This document shows, one piece after another, positions 1-6,579 of a stretch of 19,007 nucleotides of DNA; the stretch's first letter is position 1; each line of letters opens with the position of its first letter. Origin of the DNA: JAAFHN01 sp031421855 (GTDB lineage: Bacteria > Pseudomonadota > Gammaproteobacteria > Burkholderiales > Burkholderiaceae_C); NCBI GenBank assembly GCA_031421855.1, contig JANOPN010000012.1:1-19007 (forward strand), in the 5' to 3' direction. The notes under the pieces are model-generated. The model was not told where the DNA came from, did no database searches, and saw only the letters and a list, made by a program, of their open reading frames with translations. The position numbers were made by a program, and so were the translations under genes.

Positions 1-1745
1 AACAAGGTCTTCGCCAGCCTTGACGCACTCGAAGACGACTTGGAGATGGGTTTGCTTGCAATGGAAAATACCCCCGAGGTGATCAAGTCGATCTCCAACT
101 GGCCTTGGATAATTGATATCTTATCGAAGTGGAAATAGAATGAGGCCAGACCAATCAGGAACTGCGGCCCAGTCGCCTTCAAGGCCGCGAGGACCATGCG
201 TCCGGTGACTTTGGTTGCGGCTTGTGAGCCCGCGCGTTGCGCCATGAGTGCGGCCAGATGTTCACTGAACCCTTTTCCCATTTCACCCACCGCAGTCCGT
301 GTCAGCACCGCTTGCCCCGCGGAATGCTTAAAAACAAGGCGCTGAGTCGTGTCTGACAACAAAACCCTGTTGACCATAAAACCCTGTGTTTGGTCTGACA
401 CCCAACCTTCGGCCGTTTTTTTCAATGAGATTTCAGGGAAACTCGGCATTGGGTAGATCTTGTTTTTCAACAAATCGACACCAACGGCCGGCCCCGCCGC
501 AACGCCGAACGTGACGACGGTAGCGGCAATGAGTGCCGCCCGATAAGCTTCGTTTCTTTTGAAATCCGCAGGGTTCCATTCCAAATAGGCTTGATACGCT
601 TGGTCGGCAAGAAAGGTTCTGTAAGCCACCGCCATTTTTTGGAAACTGTCCAGCAATGCCTTGTCGGCTGCACTAGCCACATTGGGAGAATCGGCAGCAG
701 CCAGCATGCGGGAATAGGCAAGCAGCATCAGTGGCCCGCTTTGCTGCGGCGTATCTCTGATTTCGTCCCAGACCTGTTGCAGCACCGTGGGGTCTTGCAC
801 CTTGCCCGCGTAATCCCGGGCAATCGCATGGATGAGCTCACGGTCGTTTTTGATGATTTCTTGAACGACCTCTTGTGCCCCTATCAACCCGAAAAGACCA
901 GGCTGGGTGTAGGGCGGCGGTGTCCAGCCGATGGCAATGGAGTCACATGCTTTGCCGTCCCAAATCGGGGTGAGGCCGCGAACGTAACCCACTGGGCAGC
1001 TCCAGCAGGTTGCGCCATTTTTCGAAGGCACAGCCTTCACAGCTGCACCGGATCGGTTTTGGGTATTGATCCGATTCACCAACGCGGGGGTATCCCTGCC
1101 AGCCAAATCAAAGGTTTGGCCTGCCGGGCACGAAAGGGCCGTGACCAGCGTCGCTTTGGCGTAGTTGTATCCCAGGTCTCCTTCACAGGCAAGTTTGCTG
1201 TTGACGTGAAACACACTGCGCTTGAAGTTGACTGGGCAGGTGTAGCAATTACCCCCCTGCTTTGGATTCATCAAAAGATCCACCTCTTCACCAGCCTTAC
1301 ATGCAGCCTTGCTGACAACTTTGGCCGTAGCCTTTTGGAGAGGAATGATCGCCGAACAGGCAGCGTTACTCTTGACGGAATTCCCTGTCCGAACGTGCTC
1401 AGCCGGACACGTCCAGCATGTTCCCCCATCTATCCCGTCCCAACGATAACCGGTTGGACAATCAAGGCCCTTGGCACCCGTGCGGCTTTTGACGGCTGCC
1501 ATTAAACTTTCCCTCGGAAAGATAACGCAAGCTTCTGGATCGTCGACATGTGCACCCGTCCTAGTGTGGCCCTCTTTACACGTATAGCATTCTCCACCGC
1601 GGATCGCATCAAAAAAACTACCCGCCGGACATGCAGTACCCACCCAAATCGCAACGGTGGTGGTGATTGGACGGTCAAAGATGCCCTTAATCGAAGTTGA
1701 TGCCTTGGATGTGTAGGTGTTTTGCGCGCAAGCTTTGCGGGCCAT
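1..1745 (-). CDS. Exported cysteine-rich repeat protein, main body (partial at window edge)
   Basis: The minus strand is open without a stop from 1745 to base 1, so the C-terminus lies outside the window. Joined to the 5' part at 1742-2040 through an apparent frameshift, the protein has at least 679 residues. Numbered from the start at 2040, five repeats lie at about 69-104, 137-171, 194-228, 247-285 and 304-365. Each follows the plan C-P-x-G-x-x-F/W-D, then G-x-x-C-Y/W-x-C-P-x-x-Y/F-x-R, then a closing A-C; four of the five fall in this frame. They resemble short disulphide-rich repeats of the TNFR or ephrin-receptor-like type, which is my inference. After about residue 370 the cysteines stop and a mainly helical region follows, with an alanine/glycine-rich hydrophobic stretch (AALIAATVVTFGVAAGPAVG) that could enter a membrane. 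I cannot name the family or a function. The ATG at 1745 is only the first in-frame ATG and is not likely to be the real start. A 304-codon open frame on the plus strand (591-1505) is its antisense shadow. Confidence 0.75.
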   Translation of the reverse strand, partial: MARKACAQNTYTSKASTSIKGIFDRPITTTVAIWVGTACPAGSFFDAIRGGECYTCKEGHTRTGAHVDDPEACVIFPRESLMAAVKSRTGAKGLDCPTGYRWDGIDGGTCWTCPAEHVRTGNSVKSNAACSAIIPLQKATAKVVSKAACKAGEEVDLLMNPKQGGNCYTCPVNFKRSVFHVNSKLACEGDLGYNYAKATLVTALSCPAGQTFDLAGRDTPALVNRINTQNRSGAAVKAVPSKNGATCWSCPVGYVRGLTPIWDGKACDSIAIGWTPPPYTQPGLFGLIGAQEVVQEIIKNDRELIHAIARDYAGKVQDPTVLQQVWDEIRDTPQQSGPLMLLAYSRMLAAADSPNVASAADKALLDSFQKMAVAYRTFLADQAYQAYLEWNPADFKRNEAYRAALIAATVVTFGVAAGPAVGVDLLKNKIYPMPSFPEISLKKTAEGWVSDQTQGFMVNRVLLSDTTQRLVFKHSAGQAVLTRTAVGEMGKGFSEHLAALMAQRAGSQAATKVTGRMVLAALKATGPQFLIGLASFYFHFDKISIIQGQLEIDLITSGVFSIASKPISKSSSSASRLAKTL

Positions 1746-2040
1746 CAATGGCGTCGGTAAAGTTCCCTCTGTCGTAGCCGCTTGGACAGCTGTAACAGGC
1801 CCAAGTGCCTAAGTCAAAAAAGCTGCCCGAGGGGCAGTTCCCGACGGCAGCCGACTCAAAAACTGCAGCAGTGGCTGCGCAAGGGGGTTCCAAACTGCCA
1901 TTGGGCGTGAGTCCGCCACAAGTAGATACCCCACTTTTAAAGGCCGGACCGGGGGCTAGCAATTGGGCTGCGGCATTCCCAACAGATGTTGCGAGCACGA
2001 GTGCAATAAGCCAGAAACGCAAAGCGTGGAAAGTGTTCAA
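1687..2040 (-). CDS. N-terminal part of the cysteine-rich exported protein, with signal peptide; frameshifted
   Basis: This frame supplies the signal peptide and first repeat of the protein that continues to base 1. I chose the TTG at 2040 because a purine-rich AAGGGA sits seven bases upstream (2048-2053 on the plus strand) and because translation from there gives a textbook signal peptide: N-T-F-H-A-L-R-F-W, a hydrophobic core, then GNAAA before Q. The frame stays open upstream to an ATG at 2124, but that would add 28 charged residues before the signal peptide. The frame ends at TAA 1687-1689. Removing one base from the GGG run at 1739-1741 joins it to the main frame and restores the motif D-G-R-K-A-C-A-Q, matching the end of the other repeats. 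The frameshift may be a sequencing error, a decaying gene or, less likely, programmed. Confidence 0.72.
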   Translation of the reverse strand: MNTFHALRFWLIALVLATSVGNAAAQLLAPGPAFKSGVSTCGGLTPNGSLEPPCAATAAVFESAAVGNCPSGSFFDLGTWACYSCPSGYDRGNFTDAIDGPQSLRAKHLHIQGINFD

Positions 2041-2047
2041 GTTGAAG

Positions 2048-2053
2048 TCCCTT
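2048..2053 (-). promoter_or_regulatory. Ribosome binding site deciding a TTG start
   Basis: Read on the minus strand this is AAGGGA, seven bases before the TTG at 2040. The ATG at 2124 has no comparable site. This supports the shorter, signal-peptide-first start of the cysteine-rich protein. Confidence 0.55.
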
Positions 2054-2187
2054 GTGCAAAAGCCACCCAATTTGCGCTCCCATCTTCTTGTTACGAAAGG
2101 CGCGTGAGGGTGTTGTCGATGCATTTTGATTTGTTGGAAAGCTTAGGCGATCAATCATGCAAATGCAAGACAATTGTTACGAAACTA

Positions 2188-2287
2188 GGGCTAACGCAAA
2201 ACCACCGCAGCGGCGTTGCAGCTCCTATCCGTGCTAACGGCTCTGTCGTCGTCCCTGCGCCTTGCTTGGACAATCTTGCGTAAGTCC
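2188..2287. repeat. 100-bp palindromic dispersed repeat, copy 1
   Basis: This stretch aligns without gaps to 8720-8819; by hand I count about 85 of 100 identical bases. The ends are inverted copies of each other (GGGCTAACGCAA on the left, the reverse complement GGACTTACGCAA on the right). The interior is also partly self-complementary, so an RNA copy would fold into a long imperfect hairpin. No coding capacity or transposase is present. It resembles a non-autonomous palindromic unit (REP or MITE type). It sits upstream of the cysteine-rich gene. Confidence 0.8.
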
Positions 2288-2519
2288 TAGAAAGAAAGGA
2301 CCGCTTGGAGGCGCTGCACGCTGCCCTGCCTGAGGCGGGGGACACTGTTTCCATCGACGTCGAAAGTTTGGACAGCAAAAAGCAAACAGCGAATGGCAGA
2401 TGGAAAGCAGCAGCCGGCAGCTGCTTTCATCAGCTGCGATTGGGGCCAAGTCTGTGAATTGCGCTTGTAGCAACTCGCCCACGGCTGGGTGACGATGGCA
2501 TCGGGGTGGGTCGTCATTC
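2288..2519. other. Spacer with no convincing gene; possible coding remnant on the plus strand
   Basis: No open frame here looks like an intact gene. One plus-strand frame from 2284 to a TGA at 2454-2456 reads like natural protein (LEALHAALPEAGDTVSIDVE, then more) but has no ATG, and a stop lies just upstream at 2281-2283. It may be the tail of a decayed gene joined to the repeat. The minus-strand open frames over the same bases are rich in Cys, Arg and Pro and look like shadows. Confidence 0.35.
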
Positions 2520-2568
2520 ACTCACCAATCGATAGCATCAAACCCAATGAATTCGGAGACCAGATGCC
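2520..2568 (+). repeat. 49-bp hairpin element, copy 4 (left arm degraded)
   Basis: The right half matches the three better copies: GATAGC at 2531-2536, an eight-base spacer, then the 24-base block 2545-2568 beginning CAATGAATTCGGAGACCAG. The left arm GCTA is not recognisable. The element lies just past the 3' end of the minus-strand hydrolase gene. Confidence 0.6.
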
Positions 2569-2593
2569 AAAATGACATCAAAAATGTCTCAAG

Positions 2594-3358
2594 TCACGCC
2601 CGATTGGGATCTGGGAAGACCAAACCCTGCAAGCCCATCAAGCGAGGGGCTTTGAAGTGCTGCCATGACTCTGGTGCTTGGCTCAGCCGATCAGCCACCG
2701 CCCACCAGGCGCTGGGGTTGAGCCCGATGCCAAAGTGGCTGGCGTGGACTTCGATGTTTTCTGTTTTGGCGTGACCGTGGCTTGAACGTTGCACACTGGC
2801 TTGCCATGCGACGATGCCGTCGGTGCGTGAGTAGATGGATGTGGTCGGAACAGACGGTGCGGTGGGCAAGTCGTAGTTGTCGGTTTCGCGCTCCACGTCG
2901 CGCTGGCTCACCAACTCATACAGCCGCCAAGCGTTGGTCGCGCGCGGGGAGCCTGAAAACGGCGTCCCCAGGCTGATGACGCTGCGTACCAAGTCGGGCA
3001 ACTCTTTTGCAATTTCGCGGGCGTAAATGCCACCCAGGCTCCAGCCGATCAAGCTGACCGGGCGTCCGGTGCGTTTGGCCAAACCGGCCACGCGGGCGCG
3101 TGCGGTTTCCAACACGCCAGCACGGGGGCCGAAATTAAAGCCTTGATCCCAGCCGTGAGCTTCGTACCCCAGTGACTCCAAATAGCGGCGAAGTGGCACG
3201 GTCGACGCATCGTTGGCGCTCAAGCCTGGGAAGACCACCACGCAGTGGCCGTCGCCCTTGGGGGCTCGCTGCAACACAGGCCAGCTTGGCAATACCGCGC
3301 CAAACTCCCAAAATGCGCGCATTTCAAGGGCCAGCAGCAAGCTGCTTGGCGCTTTCAT
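2594..3358 (-). CDS. Alpha/beta hydrolase, lipase-like
   Basis: This encodes a 254-residue cytoplasmic alpha/beta-hydrolase. The nucleophile elbow is G-W-S-L-G-G with the serine near residue 107; a likely acidic residue is the Asp in S-R-T-D-G-I-V near 180, and a likely His is in H-A-S-H-F-G-I-G near 208, completing a Ser-Asp-His triad. An oxyanion-type motif V-V-F-P-G-L-S lies near 42-48. The substrate cannot be told from sequence; the fold resembles triacylglycerol lipase or esterase relatives. I chose the ATG at 3358 because homologues I know begin near the segment PSSLLLALEMRAFWEFG. The frame is open to a TTG at 3466 and includes ATGs in between, and no start has a strong ribosome binding site. 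The gene lies 163 bases after the FemAB-like gene on the same strand and may share its transcript. It ends in TGA next to a 49-bp hairpin element. Confidence 0.82.
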   Translation of the reverse strand: MKAPSSLLLALEMRAFWEFGAVLPSWPVLQRAPKGDGHCVVVFPGLSANDASTVPLRRYLESLGYEAHGWDQGFNFGPRAGVLETARARVAGLAKRTGRPVSLIGWSLGGIYAREIAKELPDLVRSVISLGTPFSGSPRATNAWRLYELVSQRDVERETDNYDLPTAPSVPTTSIYSRTDGIVAWQASVQRSSHGHAKTENIEVHASHFGIGLNPSAWWAVADRLSQAPESWQHFKAPRLMGLQGLVFPDPNRA

Positions 3359-3521
3359 CCCATCTTTTGATGGGTGGAGGGGTGGTTTGCTGTGCTGTTG
3401 GGGTGCGGCCATTTGCATGTGAGCGGGTGTCTCAAAGTGTTTGTCCAGCACAATGTACCCGCTCAAGCGCGGCCTAACTGCGAGGGGAATTCCTGTTTTT
3501 GCGTCACTAAAGAGACACCAA

Positions 3522-4781
3522 TCAGCGATCTGAGGCTTCGGTTGACGGAGTTCGAAAAACGCGTTTTTGCTCCAATTCGCTCACATAACGCGTCATCGTG
3601 TCGCCTTCGCGGTCTAAAAAGCGATCTACCGCATCAGCAAAGCCGGGGTGAGCTAGCCAATGCGCCGAAAACGCCTGAACCGGCATCAAGCCACGCGCCA
3701 TTTTGTGTTCACCCTGCGCGCCGCCCTCAAACGTGGCAAAACCCTGCTCGATGCACCAGCGAAGCGGTTGGTAGTAGCAAGCGTCGAAGTGCAAACTGTC
3801 GACCCGATCCAAAGCGCCCCAATAGCGTCCAAAAGCCCGTTTAGCTGGTTTTTTTAGCTCTTTTTGACCCTTGGTCCTCGGATTCATTGAATCTACTGCT
3901 ATCAAAGATGTAGCGATTGGGTTTCCGTTTTTCTCGGCCACGAACATCACCCAAGCGTGCGCTTGCGTGCTTGCCATGGCTTCAAAAAACGCGGGCGTGA
4001 GGTAGGGCGGGTTGCCGTGCTCGGCGTAGGTTTGCTGGTAGCAGCGATAAAACAGCTGCCAATCGGCGTTGCTGATCGCCGCACCGGCGCTGACGCGCCA
4101 AGTCACGCCGGCTTGGGCTACTTTTCGTTGCTCGGCTTTGATTTTTTTGCGTTTGTCTTGGGCCAAGGTGTCCAAGAATGCGTCAAAGTCGCGATAGCCC
4201 GTTTTGGTGTTTTGCCAATGAAACTGCACATTGCTGCGCATCATCATGGCGTGCGAGGCGCAGGCGCGCTGGTCGGCGTCAGTTAAGAAGTTGACGTGCA
4301 GCGATGAGAGTTTTTGGGTTTCGCAAAAGCCAATCAAGGCGCCCACCAAGCTGCTTCGTGCGGCGTCATCGACAGCCAACAGCCGCGAGGCTGGCACGGG
4401 CGTGAACGGGGATGCAACCAAAGCCTTGGGGTAGTAATTCAAGCCATGTTGCTGGTACGCATTGGCCCACGCCCAGTCAAACACGTACTCACCGTAGGAG
4501 TGGCTTTTGATGTACAGCGCCGTCGCCGCAAGCAGCTTGGCGCCCGAGCGCAGCAACACAAACACGACTTGCCAGCCGGTCTCGGGCGTGGCGCTTTGGC
4601 TGTCAAACATCGCACGCAGGTAGGCGTGGCTAAAAAACGGGGTGGGTTTGTCCTGGGTGGCCAAAAGCGCGTCCCATTGCGCGGCATCGACCTCACCAGG
4701 GTCTTGTATTAAGCTGACTTGGGTGGGTTCTTCATTGGCGCTAACATCAACGGCGGGCAAAAGTGAATCGGAATTTGACAT
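3522..4781 (-). CDS. FemAB-like N-acyltransferase (peptidogalycan biosynthesis family, PF04339 type)
   Basis: The 419-residue protein carries the landmarks of the GNAT-fold FemAB-like family: W-D-A-L-L and P-T-P-F-F-S-H-A-Y-L near the N-terminus, Y-V-F-D-W-A-W-A-N-A-Y, K-R-K-K-I-K-A-E-Q-R in the middle, and G-R-Y-W-G-A-L-D followed by H-F-D-A-C-Y-Y-Q and F-E-G-G-A-Q-G-E-H-K-M-A-R-G. Relatives are thought to transfer aminoacyl or acyl groups, perhaps to the cell envelope; the substrate here is unknown. I chose the ATG at 4781, since upstream codons are antisense to nadE. Its start codon shares CATG with the nadE start on the other strand. About 19 residues just before GRYWGALD are not expected from the family; they are encoded by a hairpin element (3866-3914) plus a second short palindrome (3844-3862), and the frame is kept. 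Confidence 0.85.
   Translation of the reverse strand: MSNSDSLLPAVDVSANEEPTQVSLIQDPGEVDAAQWDALLATQDKPTPFFSHAYLRAMFDSQSATPETGWQVVFVLLRSGAKLLAATALYIKSHSYGEYVFDWAWANAYQQHGLNYYPKALVASPFTPVPASRLLAVDDAARSSLVGALIGFCETQKLSSLHVNFLTDADQRACASHAMMMRSNVQFHWQNTKTGYRDFDAFLDTLAQDKRKKIKAEQRKVAQAGVTWRVSAGAAISNADWQLFYRCYQQTYAEHGNPPYLTPAFFEAMASTQAHAWVMFVAEKNGNPIATSLIAVDSMNPRTKGQKELKKPAKRAFGRYWGALDRVDSLHFDACYYQPLRWCIEQGFATFEGGAQGEHKMARGLMPVQAFSAHWLAHPGFADAVDRFLDREGDTMTRYVSELEQKRVFRTPSTEASDR
3866..3914 (-). repeat. 49-bp hairpin element, copy 1, inside a coding sequence
   Basis: Read on the minus strand: GCTACATCTTTGATAGC (17 bases), an eight-base spacer, then a 24-base block beginning CAATGAATCCGAGGACCAAG. The order and spacing equal those of the copies at 10925 and 17881. 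It is translated in frame near residues 289-305 of the FemAB-like protein as T-S-L-I-A-V-D-S-M-N-P-R-T-K-G. Confidence 0.7.
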
Positions 4782-6498
4782 GAGTGATCGAGGTGCCGTG
4801 GGCACAAAAAACACGCACGACCACGTGATGGTGGCGGCGCTGCAAATCAATCTTACGGTGGGCGACCTAGCAGGTAACGCGCAGTTGATCATTGACGGTG
4901 CGCGCCAAGCATATGCCAGTGGCGCGCGCTTGGTGTTGAGCCCCGAGCAAAGCATCTGTGGTTACCCGGCTGAGGATTTGCTGCTGCGCCCCAAATTTGT
5001 ACAGGCTGCCCAGGCCGAAGTGGTTCGCGTTGCCCGTGAATTGGCTGACCTCCAAGGCCTATATGTCGTGGTGGGCCACCCCAGTGGAGGCGATGTGCGC
5101 AGCAAATCGGTCGCAATCCAGCATCGCAGCAACGCCGCCAGCGTGTTGTGCGAAGGTTCTGTGATTGCAACCTACGCCAAGCGCGAGTTGCCAAACTACC
5201 AAGTCTTTGACGAACGGCGCTACTTTGAGCCGGGCGCTGAGTGTGGCGTTTTCACGCTCAAGTCCGCGTCGAGCGAGCTGAAAGTGGGGCTGTTGATCTG
5301 CGAAGACGCTTGGTTTGCTGCGCCAGCCGCTGAGTGCAAGGCCGCTGGCGCGCAACTTTTGGTCGTCATCAATGCCTCACCTTGGCATGTGGGCAAGGGT
5401 GCGGACCGCGAGGCGCAAATGCGCGAGCGGGTGCGCGAGACGAATTTGCCACTCATCTACGCCCACGGCGTGGGTGGCCAAGACGAGGTGGTTTTTGAGG
5501 GGCGGTCGTTCGGCCTGCGTAAAACAGGTGAGTTGGCCTTCAGAGCACCTAGTTTTGAGGTAAACATGCCCTTGGTCACGGTATCCATTGACTCGGATGC
5601 TATTGATTTAGTAGTTGGCGACATCACGCCGGAGCAAAATCCGCTGGCCGACTTGTGGGACGCTTTGGTGCTCGGGGTTCGCGACTACGTGTTGAAAAAT
5701 CGCTTTCCGGGTGCGCTGCTGGGTTTGAGCGGCGGCATTGACTCTGCCTTGGTTTTGGCTATTGCCGTGGACGCGCTGGGTAAAGATCGGGTGCGCACCG
5801 TCATGATGCCCAGCCCCTACACGGCCGACATCAGTTGGATTGACGCCCGTGAGATGGCCAGGCGCTTGGGCGTTCGATACGACGAAATCTCGATCAAACC
5901 GGAGTTTGAAGCATTCAAAGCCTCATTGGCCCACGAGTTTGCGGGCCGCGCCGAAGACACAACCGAGGAAAACATCCAAGCCCGCGTGCGCGGCACCATG
6001 CTGATGGCCTTGTCAAACAAGTTTGGCTCCATTGTGCTCACCACAGGCAACAAAAGTGAGATGGCGACCGGCTACTGCACGCTTTACGGCGACATGGCGG
6101 GCGGTTTTGCGGTCATCAAAGATGTGGCCAAAACCACCGTGTTTGAGCTGTGCCGGTGGCGTAACGCCAACGACCCCAATGGCACGGGGAGCAGCCCGAT
6201 CCCCGAGCGCATCATCACTCGGCCGCCCAGCGCAGAGTTGCGCGCCGACCAAACCGACCAAGACAGCCTGCCGCCCTATGAGGTGCTGGATGCCATCTTG
6301 GAGCGTTACATGGAAAACGATGACAGCATCGAGTCGCTCTTGGCGGCGGGTTTTGCACCAGCCGATGTGGAGCGCGTCACCCGCCTCATTCAAATCAACG
6401 AATACAAGCGCCGCCAGTCCCCCGTCGGTATTCGCGTCACACATCGAAGTTTTGGCAAAGATTGGCGCTACCCGATTACCAACCGCTTTCGGGCATGA
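4780..6498 (+). CDS. nadE: Glutamine-dependent NAD+ synthetase
   Basis: This enzyme converts nicotinate adenine dinucleotide to NAD+ using ATP and glutamine (EC 6.3.5.1), the last step of NAD synthesis, in the cytoplasm. The 572-residue protein has two domains. The N-terminal nitrilase-type glutaminase carries the expected Glu near 56 (S-P-E-Q-S-I-C-G-Y), Lys near 134 (Y-A-K-R-E-L-P-N-Y) and Cys near 174 (L-L-I-C-E-D-A-W). The C-terminal synthetase carries the pyrophosphate loop S-G-G-I-D-S near 317-322 and T-T-G-N-K-S-E near 424. The frame is open upstream to 4642, but that part is antisense to the FemAB-like gene, and homologues start near the ATG at 4780; a later ATG at 4828 (M-V-A-A-L-Q-I-N) is the alternative. 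No good ribosome binding site is visible before either. A 17-bp GCTAT...GTAGT palindrome at 5599-5615 lies in the linker between the domains. Confidence 0.95.
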   Translation: MSDRGAVGTKNTHDHVMVAALQINLTVGDLAGNAQLIIDGARQAYASGARLVLSPEQSICGYPAEDLLLRPKFVQAAQAEVVRVARELADLQGLYVVVGHPSGGDVRSKSVAIQHRSNAASVLCEGSVIATYAKRELPNYQVFDERRYFEPGAECGVFTLKSASSELKVGLLICEDAWFAAPAAECKAAGAQLLVVINASPWHVGKGADREAQMRERVRETNLPLIYAHGVGGQDEVVFEGRSFGLRKTGELAFRAPSFEVNMPLVTVSIDSDAIDLVVGDITPEQNPLADLWDALVLGVRDYVLKNRFPGALLGLSGGIDSALVLAIAVDALGKDRVRTVMMPSPYTADISWIDAREMARRLGVRYDEISIKPEFEAFKASLAHEFAGRAEDTTEENIQARVRGTMLMALSNKFGSIVLTTGNKSEMATGYCTLYGDMAGGFAVIKDVAKTTVFELCRWRNANDPNGTGSSPIPERIITRPPSAELRADQTDQDSLPPYEVLDAILERYMENDDSIESLLAAGFAPADVERVTRLIQINEYKRRQSPVGIRVTHRSFGKDWRYPITNRFRA

Positions 6499-6505
6499 GT
6501 ATCGA

Positions 6506-6519
6506 CCCTTGCGCAAGGG
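6506..6519. terminator. Perfect 14-bp palindrome after nadE
   Basis: CCCTTGCGCAAGGG begins seven bases after the nadE stop. It could form a short stem, but no T run follows, so an intrinsic terminator is doubtful; it may protect the 3' end of the transcript. Confidence 0.3.
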
Positions 6520-6579
6520 AGGCAAGCGCCTTGAATGAATTAAACTAAAGAACAGTTTTGATATCAGGTTAAGAACTAT

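Noticed and set aside
591..1505. 304-codon open frame on the plus strand
   Set aside because: It lies antisense to the cysteine-rich gene, whose repeats are clear. The plus-strand translation shows no domain or repeat pattern.
3359..3466. TTG start of the hydrolase at 3466
   Set aside because: The extra 36 residues are Pro/His/Gln rich, lack a signal peptide, have no strong ribosome binding site and are not expected in the family; it remains possible.
4642..4779. Upstream extension of nadE by 46 residues
   Set aside because: The extra codons are antisense to the acyltransferase N-terminus, and known NadE proteins start near 4780.
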